DNA from: Legionella spiritensis
GTDB taxonomy: Bacteria; Pseudomonadota; Gammaproteobacteria; Legionellales; Legionellaceae
DNA length: 64,000 nucleotides
NCBI RefSeq assembly: GCF_900186965.1
Contig: NZ_LT906457.1
Span: forward strand, 3,188,501-3,252,500
Direction of reading: 5' to 3'
Of this stretch, positions 18,680 through 27,737 are shown piece after piece; within the stretch, counting starts at the first letter, position 1; the number at the start of each line of letters is the position of its first letter. The notes under the pieces were generated by a model that had not been told where the DNA came from, made no database searches, and saw only the letters and a program-made list of their open reading frames with translations. The position numbers and the translations under genes are program-made.

Positions 18680-19627
18680 TCATATTGGCCATTTATTATA
18701 ACGAGTGTATTCCTGCAAGGAATACATCCGCCAGTCACGCATATCAAGGACGGCTCCATTGTATGCCATGAAATCGGTTTTCATTTGGGGAAGATTGTAA
18801 AAATAAATATCGCTGGCATCGCTCGCCAGGGCATGTTGACGCCTGGTCGCCGAGATTTCAGCAACCGAAAAATTATGGGTTTTTACAAATACCCGGCTGG
18901 CACGGAGGTAACGCCCCTTGAAACGTGCGTGATCCCACAACTCCACATTCATCATATTTGCTATTCCGGCCAGTTGCAGAAAGATATTATCTCTGGCCTT
19001 GATGGTCAGTTTGTCGCTTTTAACCCAATACAGACTAAAACGTCCCTCTCCCCGCAGATCCAGGCAGGACAGTTTGGCCACACCGACTAATTCAACGACG
19101 GGATTGCCGGACATTGATAATTGTAAACTACTGGTTCTGACTCCGCTGATTCGAGTCATACCACTGCCCTTGACTTCCAGTTTTCTAAGATTTATGTTGC
19201 CACCCAACCGGGTTGTGCCGGGATTTTTTATCGACACATCAAGCAGCCCGGAGTTCAGGCGCATGCCGGAAACCGTACCGCCTCCGTCATAGACAAAGGA
19301 ATTTAAATAACGAGTACGTATGTCCGCACTCACCGGGCCATAACGGGGATGACCGGCGCCCAGATACATGACCAGCCGGTTATTCTTGACTTCCGTGACA
19401 ACCTGAACAAGATCGCGCGGATCGCCGCGCAGAATGACTTGCGGCTGGGCATAGCCCGTGTGCATACTTACATCAATTTGCCCCTCGGCAACCACATGAT
19501 TAAACGATGGCAACTTGCGAGCTTGCGTGACTCTGGTTCCGGCTACGGATTTCCCGGCATCGCCATGATGCGTGCAGCCGGCCAGAAAAAGAGCAAGGAA
19601 ATTCAGTATGAAAATCCGGATTAACAT
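18680..19627 (-). CDS. Lipoprotein with a DUF2807-like (GIN-type) beta-helical domain
   Basis: A 315-aa lipoprotein. The N-terminus MLIRIFILNFLALFLAGC is a type II signal peptide with lipobox LAGC (Cys18). After it come RKLPSFNHVVAEGQIDVSM and repeated short strands (VSIKNPGTTRLGG, LEVKGSGMTRISG, LQLSMSGNPVVELVG). That is the pattern of DUF2807 putative auto-transporter adhesin heads: a domain built from stacked beta-turns. A location in the outer membrane or facing the periplasm is expected. Function is unknown for the family. It is a single gene running toward the 18624 terminator. Confidence 0.8.
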   Translation of the reverse strand: MLIRIFILNFLALFLAGCTHHGDAGKSVAGTRVTQARKLPSFNHVVAEGQIDVSMHTGYAQPQVILRGDPRDLVQVVTEVKNNRLVMYLGAGHPRYGPVSADIRTRYLNSFVYDGGGTVSGMRLNSGLLDVSIKNPGTTRLGGNINLRKLEVKGSGMTRISGVRTSSLQLSMSGNPVVELVGVAKLSCLDLRGEGRFSLYWVKSDKLTIKARDNIFLQLAGIANMMNVELWDHARFKGRYLRASRVFVKTHNFSVAEISATRRQHALASDASDIYFYNLPQMKTDFMAYNGAVLDMRDWRMYSLQEYTRYNKWPI

Positions 19628-19777
19628 AGACCTTTATCCATAAACAATATCTCCCTACATTAGTGGAAGTTAAATCAATGCGCAAGCGATATGAGGGTAA
19701 GTCATCATCAATCGGCGAAGAACAAACGCCGGCAGGGATGCGCTTTACCCTCTTTTTCTTCACGCCGGGTACTGAAC

Positions 19778-20923
19778 CTATGACCCGGCATGGAAATCCG
19801 AAATCCCGACAGTAGTCGGACAGCCCTGATGCGAACGACGTTCCGGCGCCTTCCTGACCAACTCTGCGAGGGGCGTCGTGTACGGAATCAAGGGAGGCAA
19901 CTGGATAAAAACGTCTACCAGAAACCCGTCTTTACACCCCAGATACACTTTAGCGACAGCCTCTTTGCCAAACGACCGGGCTACCATATCTTCCAATTGT
20001 TTTCTTGGTACGTGATCACCACGATGCTGGTACAGATACTGTCCCAGCTCCGTTTTATCGGCTTCTTCGGTTAAACGAAGCGCCAATGAAAAATAGTCAT
20101 CCTGTGACAGGATCTGACAACTCCCGTGTTTTTGCCATTCATGGCGCTCAAGGCAACTGCCGTATGCGAAGCTGGGCATCAAGATCCGTAATTTATCCGC
20201 GATCGGTTTGCTGATGGTCAGGGAAGGGTAGTCACAGTGATGGCTCAACGACTCCACACCGCAAAATCCGTAATTGGTGCCGCAATTGTCCTGGTTAGGC
20301 CATAAACCATGTAGAACCATATGAGAGGAGGCATAGGAATCCGTCTGTAATTTCAAGCATTCCGGTTTGCCGATTTCATAGCCGTAGGTCTGGCAAAAAG
20401 CAGGCTGCCAACTCAATGCCAGTACATAGGCATCCGCCATCCCCGGCGTTTGATCACAGTGGGAATGATCCGTGCTCCGATAATTGGCCTGACCGCAATC
20501 ACGAGCCACCCACCGCAAGGTATGCGCGTTATCGGGAATAACGATACGAAACCAGTCGGGTTGGCCGGCACGGTTGATTTCTACCAGTTCATACTGCTCA
20601 TTGGCAGGGACGGTAAGTTGATCGGGATTTGTTTTTTTGTTTTTGGACAGATAGGCCGGGCAAGACTTCAGCGTTTTAAAATACCCGTCAACGGAAGTCG
20701 AGGCAAAAGTATATCCCGAGAAAACAGATAACATCACAACGGCCAGCCCGGACTTTGAAAATGAATACGGTTGCCGTCGTGAAGCAAAAATGGAGACAAT
20801 TGAGTGGCAGAATGGTTTTGAATGAGGCGAGCAGCATGCCCTGTTCAACGAATTCAAAACTGCTTTGGCGCCAGTGAGCCGCTTTTGCAGCCAAAGAATA
20901 AAATGAAAACCCGCCCTGGTCAT
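19778..20923 (-). CDS. srnA: Ribonuclease T2 family protein, SrnA-like
   Basis: A secreted T2-type endoribonuclease. The active-site segments are present: CAS1 MVLHGLWPNQDNC and CAS2 ERHEWQKHGSC, each with its catalytic His, plus many paired cysteines. L. pneumophila SrnA is a type II-secreted RNase T2 needed for growth in amoebae. The start is uncertain. I use the ATG at 20923 (381 aa). A hydrophobic export signal lies near residues 55-78 (LAVVMLSVFSGYTFA), which leaves an unusually long basic leader, so a later non-ATG start is possible. The symbol is by resemblance. Confidence 0.82.
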   Translation of the reverse strand: MTRAGFHFILWLQKRLTGAKAVLNSLNRACCSPHSKPFCHSIVSIFASRRQPYSFSKSGLAVVMLSVFSGYTFASTSVDGYFKTLKSCPAYLSKNKKTNPDQLTVPANEQYELVEINRAGQPDWFRIVIPDNAHTLRWVARDCGQANYRSTDHSHCDQTPGMADAYVLALSWQPAFCQTYGYEIGKPECLKLQTDSYASSHMVLHGLWPNQDNCGTNYGFCGVESLSHHCDYPSLTISKPIADKLRILMPSFAYGSCLERHEWQKHGSCQILSQDDYFSLALRLTEEADKTELGQYLYQHRGDHVPRKQLEDMVARSFGKEAVAKVYLGCKDGFLVDVFIQLPPLIPYTTPLAELVRKAPERRSHQGCPTTVGISDFHAGS

Positions 20924-20994
20924 AAGTGCATCCCGGCAATACAAGAAGCGTTAATTATACCTGATTTTTATGAGGTTACGACTTTTTTCAGACA

Positions 20995-22176
20995 TTAAGC
21001 CACCTGCCCTGCAGCCCAACCGGACGACCAGGCCCACTGGAAATTGTACCCTCCCAGCCAGCCGGTAACATCCAGTACCTCGCCGATAAAATAAAGACCG
21101 GGAATCGCTTTGACTTCCATGGTTTGGGAAGACAGGGCATGGGTATCAACACCGCCAAGCGTCACTTCCGCCGTTCGATACCCTTCCGTACCATTGGGTT
21201 TCATGCGCCACTCTTTAAGGCTACTTACCATTTCCTGCAATCGTTGATCCGGGAAGCCATGCAATTCTCTCTCAAGTATATTGTCATCGAACAAGGCGGG
21301 TACAACACGTTTCGGTAACATCTGTTCCAGATAATGCCTTAAGCGTGTTCCCGGTCTGGCGCGTTTTTGCTCCAGAACATCGTTCTCCCAATCCCTGTCT
21401 GTCATCCAGTTAATAGCCAAATCATCACCGGGTTGCCAATAGGACGATATTTGCAGCATGGCCGGACCACTCAGCCCTCTGTGGGTAAAAAGCATATCCA
21501 GTTCAAAGTTCTGCCCGTTGCAAGACACCTGACAAGGCAATGAGATGCCTGATAGCACGCTATATCGCTCCTTGTCATGCGGCTGCAGGGTAAAAGGAAC
21601 CAGTCCCGCCCTGGTCGGCAAAACGTTGAGGCCGAATTGCGCGGCCAGTTGATAGCCAAAAGGAGAAGCGCCCATGGTGGGTATGGATAATCCGCCTGTC
21701 GCGACAACCACACTCCGGCTTTTTAAATTCTCACCGTTATCCAGCCTGATATGAAAACCATCGGATTCACGCATCACGGACTTGATACGGCTGTTAAGAG
21801 AGATGGCTACGTTCACGTCCTCGCAACAACGTAATAGCATGTCGACAATGTCTGATGATTTGCGATCGCAAAACAATTGTCCATGAGATTTTTCGTGAAA
21901 GGGCACGTGAAATCGCCTGATCAATGCCAGAAAATCGTATTGCGTATAGCGACTCAACGCGGATTTACAAAAATGGGGATTGTTCGAGAGAAAATGATGG
22001 GACTCAATGTGATAATTGGTGAAATTACAACGACCACCACCCGACATTAATATTTTTTTCCCTGCCTTGTTGGCATGATCGATAACCAGGACGCGTCGTC
22101 CCCGTCGACCTGCCTCAATAGCGCACATTAAGCCTGCGGCACCCGCACCAATGACAATGACATCCGGTTTTTTCAT
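20995..22176 (-). CDS. FAD/NAD(P)-dependent oxidoreductase, YhiN/HI0933 family
   Basis: A 393-aa flavoprotein. It opens with the dinucleotide-binding motif VIVIGAGAAGLMCAIEAG, followed by the family-specific AGKKILMSGGGRCNFTN. VVATGGLSIPTMGASPFGYQLA lies in the middle, and GLYFIGEVLDVTGWLGGYNF is the C-terminal FAD-contact block. Gene families of this type (YhiN, BaiN) are widespread flavoproteins of poorly known function. It starts with ATG at 22176 and is flanked by single genes, with no evident operon. Confidence 0.9.
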   Translation of the reverse strand: MKKPDVIVIGAGAAGLMCAIEAGRRGRRVLVIDHANKAGKKILMSGGGRCNFTNYHIESHHFLSNNPHFCKSALSRYTQYDFLALIRRFHVPFHEKSHGQLFCDRKSSDIVDMLLRCCEDVNVAISLNSRIKSVMRESDGFHIRLDNGENLKSRSVVVATGGLSIPTMGASPFGYQLAAQFGLNVLPTRAGLVPFTLQPHDKERYSVLSGISLPCQVSCNGQNFELDMLFTHRGLSGPAMLQISSYWQPGDDLAINWMTDRDWENDVLEQKRARPGTRLRHYLEQMLPKRVVPALFDDNILERELHGFPDQRLQEMVSSLKEWRMKPNGTEGYRTAEVTLGGVDTHALSSQTMEVKAIPGLYFIGEVLDVTGWLGGYNFQWAWSSGWAAGQVA

Positions 22177-22255
22177 AGAATAAAGAAGATCACCCCCTCA
22201 CGAAGCCGCGCATATCACGTCACAACAGAGGGGGAAGATTGGAGAAACAGCGGGA

Positions 22256-22474
22256 TTATATGGAGGTTACATCTTCCGCTTGCAGTCCTTTAGGACCTTT
22301 GGTTACTGTGAACTGTACACGTTGGCCTTCTACGAGCGTCTTACGTGAATCGCCACTGTTAATTGAGCGGAAGTGAACGAATACATCGTCTTTACCGTTA
22401 TCACGGCTGATGAAGCCGTAACCTTTATCATCATTAAACCACTTGACGTGGCCAGTTTCTACTATAGCAGACAT
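22256..22474 (-). CDS. Cold-shock protein, CspA family
   Basis: A 72-aa single OB-fold RNA chaperone. The RNA-binding motifs [13 protein letters not shown] (RNP1) and VFVHFRSI (RNP2) are both visible, and the usual [19 protein letters not shown] tail is present. Upstream (22475-22755) is an A/T-rich, gene-free stretch. It could hold the long structured 5' leader typical of cold-inducible csp genes, with a TATAAT on the minus strand near 22640-22650. Which Csp paralogue it is cannot be told. Confidence 0.95.
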   Translation of the reverse strand: MSAIVETGHVKWFNDDKGYGFISRDNGKDDVFVHFRSINSGDSRKTLVEGQRVQFTVTKGPKGLQAEDVTSI

Positions 22475-22754
22475 TTATACTTTCCAAATTAATTAAATTA
22501 CACACTTGTGTTATCCGAATTTCAGGTTTGAAAAAAAGACAGGACTTACGCGATGATTCGCCACTTTGAATAACAAAAGAAGGGATTGTCACGAGAGCAT
22601 CAATTATTCCACTGAGAATCAGGATTTCATCAAGTGAGTTAATTATAACTTAGTGTTTGCCAAATAGCGAGTTTCTTTTGTAAATAATTTCGCAATTTCG
22701 TCAGGAAGTAAACTATCTGAAAAAATAAACCCTCTTCCGATCAGGCTCTGCGCA
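22475..22754. other. 280-bp gene-free region upstream of the cold-shock gene
   Basis: No open frame with a plausible ribosome-binding site was seen here. On the minus strand a TATAAT lies near 22645, about 170 nt upstream of the csp ATG. That would give the long leader expected of cspA-type thermosensing mRNAs. The amidase gene ends at 22755, so its terminator must also lie here, but I see no clear hairpin plus T-run. Confidence 0.4.
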
Positions 22755-24182
22755 TCAGAAATCGGTCTGGTGCAACGTCATGACGGGTCTGGTAAAATCC
22801 GGCAAAACTCGTTGTAACTGTTCCGCCAGTTCAAGCAACAAGCAGTCTTGCCATTTTCCGGCTGCCAATTGCACGCCAACAGGTAAATGTTGATCCGCCA
22901 TAACCGGCAGAACCATCGCGGGTAAACCGGCCTGATTAAAAAGGGAGGTGAACGGGGAAAAATCACGATTCTTTTGAAGAAACGACTCAAATCCGTCCTT
23001 CATAGTCAGGCTGCCGATTGGTAACGGCGGCTTTGCCAGAGCCGGCGTCAATAAGAAATTCGTTGATTGCAACAGGTCATGAACAGGCCGCATGTATTGA
23101 TAAAGCTTGTTCCTGGCGGCGATCAACCGGGATCCCCTGATGGATGTACCCCTGCGTTTCAATTCCCAGGTTGCCGATTCCAGTTCATTCTTGCGAGGTT
23201 TTCTGCCTGTCTGTTCTTGCTGCCGTTCCAGTTCGGCGGCCACATTCGCGGCAATGATGGTTAATACACATTCATCAATGGCGGCTAAATCAAGCGGCAA
23301 GTATTGCCGTTTTATCGTATAACCCATATTCTCCAGATGGCCGCATACCACATCCACCGCCGTCCGGTAAGATTTGTCGACAGGCACATCGGCAAATAGC
23401 CCTTCCGGAATAATCACCGATTTGCCTTGATGCCTGGCCAAAGCCGGGATTGTTCGGCTATTGGGACGATGGCCCAAAGCTGCGAGTCCCGTTTCTGACA
23501 AATAAGCAAATAAACCGGCCGAATCGCGCACGCTTCGGGTCAGGACATGAATGCTTACCATGCCTGACCAGGCTTCACCGACCGCGGGACCACAGGAAAT
23601 CAAGCCCGGGGTAGGTTTAAAGCCGAATAATCCGCAGCAAGCGGCGGGAATACGAATGGAGCCGCCGCCGTCACTGGCGGTCGCGACCGGCGCAATTCCA
23701 GCCGCCACCGCAGCCGCTGATCCGCCCGAGGATCCACCCGGCGTTCGGGATAAATCATAGGGATTGCGAGCCGGGCCCAGGTATGCGGATTCCGTGACAT
23801 AGGATAATCCCAGTTCAGGCGTGTTGGTTTTGGCGAAAGGGACCATGCCCAGCGACAGCAAACGTGTGATCATGTCGCTGTTACGGTGAGAAACGGTTCC
23901 TTCATAAAAACGCGACCCCGCCGTATAAGGAACGCCGTTCATCTCAAACCCAAGGTCTTTCACCAGCACCGGTACGCCGTAAAACGGCTCGTCGCCGCGC
24001 ATACCGGCCAATTGCCGATATCCCCATTCACTGCAGTCGGTCACCACCGCGTTCAATAAGGGATTCACCTGGCGCATACGCCTGACCGCGCAATCCAGTA
24101 CATCCTCGGCACGCCATTTCTTTTTGCGGATCCACTCTGCCAGGGCATGGGCATCCTGCTGGCAATAATCTTCCATGCGCAT
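22755..24182 (-). CDS. Amidase signature family protein
   Basis: A 475-aa amidase-signature hydrolase with a Lys-Ser-Ser catalytic triad: Lys in [10 protein letters not shown], and the two serines in the glycine/serine-rich block [17 protein letters not shown]...ASDGGGSIR. It lacks the features that would mark it as GatA. No gatC or gatB is nearby, so it is a free amidase (amides, nitrile-derived or peptide amides). It starts 2 bases after the BatD stop, so it is probably the last cistron of the MoxR-Bat operon, though a functional link is unclear. Confidence 0.88.
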   Translation of the reverse strand: MRMEDYCQQDAHALAEWIRKKKWRAEDVLDCAVRRMRQVNPLLNAVVTDCSEWGYRQLAGMRGDEPFYGVPVLVKDLGFEMNGVPYTAGSRFYEGTVSHRNSDMITRLLSLGMVPFAKTNTPELGLSYVTESAYLGPARNPYDLSRTPGGSSGGSAAAVAAGIAPVATASDGGGSIRIPAACCGLFGFKPTPGLISCGPAVGEAWSGMVSIHVLTRSVRDSAGLFAYLSETGLAALGHRPNSRTIPALARHQGKSVIIPEGLFADVPVDKSYRTAVDVVCGHLENMGYTIKRQYLPLDLAAIDECVLTIIAANVAAELERQQEQTGRKPRKNELESATWELKRRGTSIRGSRLIAARNKLYQYMRPVHDLLQSTNFLLTPALAKPPLPIGSLTMKDGFESFLQKNRDFSPFTSLFNQAGLPAMVLPVMADQHLPVGVQLAAGKWQDCLLLELAEQLQRVLPDFTRPVMTLHQTDF

Positions 24183-24184
24183 GA

Positions 24185-25858
24185 TTAATCCACGGAGGGA
24201 TGGATGGGAGGAAGGGGATTGGATTTGTTTTTTCCAGCGGCCCTACCCAATTTGTTGTTGACAATGCAACGCCATAACTCATCACCTCGCCACCGCGTCT
24301 GATCCGCGTGATACAAAGCCTGTGCCAGAGCATTCAAATGCTTTTTAAACACCGGATCCCGTACCTGCCGCCCGATGTCTGCCAGATTTAAAACGCCTGC
24401 GTCAGGCCATTGGCAGTGCGCCCATTCGATAAGCGCATCCTTTGCCTGCTCCGGTTGATTGGCAAGACAAGCCTCCCATAATTTCTTACGAGCCTTCGTC
24501 AAACGGCCTCGATTATGAGGCGATTGACGCCACCACCACAATAACAGGGTTACAATCCAGGCCAGGGCAAAAATTCCGGCAACCCACCATGCCTTGTTAT
24601 CATTCGCTACAAAGGCTCCGGACGAAGAAGGTATTGCGGCGGGTTGATTCGAGCTGACTGGTGCCGGTAACGGCGTTGCATTTTGTGCAGGAGACATGCC
24701 GGAACCAGAATTCGCCGCTGATTTCACTCCGGCGGCAGGGATCACCTCAATTGTTTTTTTCGCTAATGTCGCAACATCGGATTGGCCGCTCAACGTGTTA
24801 AACCAGGGTAATTTCACTTCGGGAATCACAATTTTACCCGCCTTATTCAGCAGATAGGTCACTTTCATGGTTGTTGTCCCGATTAAATCCCCCTGGACAA
24901 AGGATGTTTTTTCTACGGGTTTTTCAGGATAAATACTGTACTGATCACTTGTGGTCAGTTTCAGCGCGGGCATCAACTGAGCCACCATGCCGGTTGCCCG
25001 CACGGTTATGGTACGCACCAGCATATCGCCTTGTTGAAACTCATTATCCGACCGATCAAAAGTCTCCGTTACGGTAACCTGTTTGGCCGGCAGCCAGATT
25101 TGGTTCAAATACTTTGCAGGCACCGGTTTCACATCCAGGGTTGTGGTTTCAGCCGCCACGGTGATTCTTTGGGGAATGGTACCTGATAGCAAAGCTTGAA
25201 ACCGGGGCGGCGTTATTTTTAACGGGCCGCTTTTCTGAGGAAAAACAGCGTATTGCAATTCATCGACAGTATAAGCCGTACCATTTACCATAACCTGATA
25301 ACGTCGCCCGTCACCCAATGGAATCAACAAACCATCCTCTATCCTGGGAGGCTGATAATCAGCATCGAACAGCCGGCGATTATTGTATAACTTGACCGTG
25401 TAGAGCACCTGCTGATTCACGTAAGGTTTACTGGTGCTGACCTCGGTTTGCAACATCACACTTTTCTGCTCCCGGGCATTTATGGTATCTGTCATCCCGG
25501 CCGCGTCTTTCATGACCTCGATGGTTGTTGACACAGTCTCCTCTTGCCCGACCCGGATAGGAGGGATCGTGAATTTTCCCTCACGTTTCGGCAGCAACAA
25601 TACCGTCCATTGGCTGAGTGTCCGGGATTGGCCGTTAATCAAGGCATAATTCACACTTCGTTCCGTACCGACTATGGTAAAATCCTTACGCAGGGGCGTT
25701 AAATCAGGAATGGCGTTCGTCTGTGCATCCTCAATGGTTAACGTCAGGCGAAATGGCTGACCATACTCGACGGTTGGCGACTCAACCTGCAAGGTAACAT
25801 CCGCATACCCCACCATCCAGAACAGGATTAAAAAAACAGCTGTCAGTATATGTTTCAT
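24185..25858 (-). CDS. batD: BatD, oxygen-tolerance/aerotolerance protein
   Basis: A large periplasm-facing protein of the Bat (Bacteroides aerotolerance) set. The N-terminal signal segment MKHILTAVFLILFWMVGYA is followed by repeated beta-sandwich domains, starting VTLQVESPTVEYGQPFRLTLTI. A transmembrane helix comes late (WWVAGIFALAWIVTLLLWWW), and a cytosolic helical tail ends the protein. I chose the ATG at 25858, which overlaps the BatC TGA by 4 bp, rather than the GTG three codons upstream. Length 557 aa. It presumably scaffolds the VWA proteins BatA and BatB at the inner membrane. Confidence 0.88.
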   Translation of the reverse strand: MKHILTAVFLILFWMVGYADVTLQVESPTVEYGQPFRLTLTIEDAQTNAIPDLTPLRKDFTIVGTERSVNYALINGQSRTLSQWTVLLLPKREGKFTIPPIRVGQEETVSTTIEVMKDAAGMTDTINAREQKSVMLQTEVSTSKPYVNQQVLYTVKLYNNRRLFDADYQPPRIEDGLLIPLGDGRRYQVMVNGTAYTVDELQYAVFPQKSGPLKITPPRFQALLSGTIPQRITVAAETTTLDVKPVPAKYLNQIWLPAKQVTVTETFDRSDNEFQQGDMLVRTITVRATGMVAQLMPALKLTTSDQYSIYPEKPVEKTSFVQGDLIGTTTMKVTYLLNKAGKIVIPEVKLPWFNTLSGQSDVATLAKKTIEVIPAAGVKSAANSGSGMSPAQNATPLPAPVSSNQPAAIPSSSGAFVANDNKAWWVAGIFALAWIVTLLLWWWRQSPHNRGRLTKARKKLWEACLANQPEQAKDALIEWAHCQWPDAGVLNLADIGRQVRDPVFKKHLNALAQALYHADQTRWRGDELWRCIVNNKLGRAAGKNKSNPLPPIHPSVD

Positions 25859-26808
25859 TGATACCACCCACGTTGTCTTCTTAAATGATCACGCAAGAAT
25901 TTTTCTCGCATTAATCCCCCCGGGTCATCGGGGATCAAACGCAACCACTGTTCTTTCGCCAGTTGTTTTTCACGCTCCACCGCAGTAGCATGCTCGTCTG
26001 CCGCCGTTTTTCCTGCCTCATCGCTATTTTCCTGCTTTTTCCCCGACGATTTTTGATCAGATTGCCGCGTTTCTTTATTTTGTTGCTGCTTATCCGCAGT
26101 TTGCTGGTTTTGCTGATCCTGACCCTGCTGATCCTTGTTTTGCTGATTTTGCTGATCCTGACCCTGCTGATTCTTGTTTTGCTGATTTTGCTGATCCTGG
26201 CCCTGCTGATTCTTGTTTTGCTGGTTTTGCTGATCCTGACCCTGCTGATTCTTGTTTTGCTGATTTTGCTGATCCTGACCCTGCTGATTCTTGTTTTGCT
26301 GATTTTTCTGATCCTGACCCTGTTGATTCTTGCTTTGCTGATTTTTCTGATCCTGACCCTGCTGATTCTTGTTTTGCTGATTTTTCTGATCCTGACCTTG
26401 CTGATCCTTGTTTTGCTGGCTTTCCTTCTGTTTTTTTAACAAATCCGCGATGATCTGACGGTTATAGAGTGCGTCTTTGTTGTCCGGATTAAAGCGCAGC
26501 GCTTCATCATAGGCTTTGATGGCCGCCTCATATTGTCCCATATGAGCCAGCGCATTCCCCTGGTTATAATAACCTCGCTCAGAGTCTAATGCTGCAAATC
26601 CCTTTGCCGCATCCTGATAATGGCCGGCACGGTATGCGGCCGCGGCACGCCAGTCCGGATGCTGAAATGTCTTCTCGGCTTTTTTATATTGTCCTTTGTT
26701 CATCAGCGACTGGGCTTGTTGATCACCCGTTGCCCACAGGCTCTGCCAACTAAATGAATACGCACTGCAGGTCAGTGTCGTGAGGATGATAAATATCCAC
26801 TTTTTCAT
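25855..26808 (-). CDS. batC: BatC-type TPR protein with a 13-residue Gln/Asn repeat tract
   Basis: TPR protein of the Bat operon. The ATG at 26808 overlaps the BatB stop by 4 bp and has AAGG 8 nt upstream, so it is preferred over an upstream frame extension. The product is 317 aa: signal peptide (MKKWIFIILTTLTCSAYS), TPR-like repeats including GYYNQGNALAHMGQYEAAIKAY, then eight near-identical copies of a Q/N/K/D/G 13-mer (unit QDQKNQQNKNQQG). A charged tail follows. The repeat tract is unusual for BatC. The TPR part presumably binds a Bat partner in the periplasm. Confidence 0.88.
   Translation of the reverse strand: MKKWIFIILTTLTCSAYSFSWQSLWATGDQQAQSLMNKGQYKKAEKTFQHPDWRAAAAYRAGHYQDAAKGFAALDSERGYYNQGNALAHMGQYEAAIKAYDEALRFNPDNKDALYNRQIIADLLKKQKESQQNKDQQGQDQKNQQNKNQQGQDQKNQQSKNQQGQDQKNQQNKNQQGQDQQNQQNKNQQGQDQQNQQNKNQQGQDQQNQQNKNQQGQDQQNQQNKDQQGQDQQNQQTADKQQQNKETRQSDQKSSGKKQENSDEAGKTAADEHATAVEREKQLAKEQWLRLIPDDPGGLMREKFLRDHLRRQRGWYQ
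26101..26412 (-). repeat. 39-bp in-frame tandem repeat (8 units) inside batC
   Basis: Eight consecutive 39-bp units encode NK(N/D)QQGQDQ(K/Q)NQQ. Units differ by only a few bases. K-type units sit at the N-terminal side and Q-type units at the C-terminal side. A length divisible by three means copy-number change would keep the frame. Confidence 0.92.
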
Positions 26809-27737
26809 GCGTCTATCCTTTGCAGCCAACCCCGCCTGAATACCGGTAATAAAAAAATCAGTGCTGGAATTAAAAACCAGCGTCCCTCATCACGCCAGAC
26901 CGGAATCAGATTTTGTTGACTCGGATTAAACTGGTAGTCGCCCGTCGACAATGTTAACCAGCGTTCCAGATCGGCGGAACTATCGGAAAAGGGAACGACG
27001 ATTCCTTGCCCGGCATTGGCCAATCGTTGAAATAGCGGATTAAGAGATTGATCACCTAGCATGGGAATGACCGACGTATAGATCTGTTGTCCGGCGAGCG
27101 TTTCAGCTTCTTCAATCGCCGCGCGGCTTGGCGATTCCGCGGTGAGAACCAGAATCTGGCCATAATGAAATCCGGCCTGATTAATCAATTGTCCGGCCTG
27201 CTTGAGAGCACTATCCAGTCGCTGACCGGACACAGGCATTATATCCGGCGTTAGCGACGAGAGGAGCGAATCGATGGTCTTCGCGTCTTCGGTCAATGGT
27301 GAAACGATAAAAGGTTCACCCGTGTACGCTATCAATCCTGTCTGTCCGAGATCAGGGCGGCTAAACAAATCATGCAATTTGAATTTCGCCCGCGTCAGTC
27401 GATTCGGATTCAAATCATCCATCAACATACTGTCTGACATATCCAGAATCAATACTCTTGGCTGGACTTGCCGGTAAGAAGGAACCGGAAATCTGGACCA
27501 GCTTGGTCCGGCCAGGCTGATGATTAGAAAAGCGGCGCTGATAAACAGACTTGTCATGGCAAGATGTCGTTTGTTTCTTCCCTTCGACTGAATCAGATGA
27601 TCCAGTAAATGACGGTCACAAACGGCAGCCCAGGATTCAAGATGAGGTTTTGCCCGCCACAGGCGCACTGCCAGAATCAATAAAGGAACCAGAGCCAGCA
27701 ACCACCATGGGCGCAGAAAGTGAACGTTCGTTATCAT
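26805..27737 (-). CDS. batB: BatB, von Willebrand factor A domain membrane protein
   Basis: A 310-aa inner-membrane protein. Two hydrophobic segments near the N-terminus (WWLLALVPLLILAVRLW and MTSLFISAAFLIISLAG) are followed by a VWA domain with MIDAS motif ILDMSDSM (DxSxS). TGLIAYTGEPFIVSPLT comes next, and a C-terminal membrane helix (WFLIPALIFLLPVF) ends it. It overlaps both neighbours by 4 bp. VWA proteins of this set are thought to act with the MoxR ATPase in metal-dependent assembly or stress functions. Confidence 0.9.
   Translation of the reverse strand: MITNVHFLRPWWLLALVPLLILAVRLWRAKPHLESWAAVCDRHLLDHLIQSKGRNKRHLAMTSLFISAAFLIISLAGPSWSRFPVPSYRQVQPRVLILDMSDSMLMDDLNPNRLTRAKFKLHDLFSRPDLGQTGLIAYTGEPFIVSPLTEDAKTIDSLLSSLTPDIMPVSGQRLDSALKQAGQLINQAGFHYGQILVLTAESPSRAAIEEAETLAGQQIYTSVIPMLGDQSLNPLFQRLANAGQGIVVPFSDSSADLERWLTLSTGDYQFNPSQQNLIPVWRDEGRWFLIPALIFLLPVFRRGWLQRIDA

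Noticed and set aside
26101-26412. CRISPR array
   Set aside because: The units are contiguous, coding and in frame; there are no unique spacers between repeats and no cas genes.
25963-26439. Plus-strand 158-aa leucine-rich frame opposite batC
   Set aside because: It is the mirror of the 39-bp Gln-rich repeat read on the wrong strand; a Leu/Ile run is exactly what the repeat gives in reverse, and it has no ribosome-binding site.
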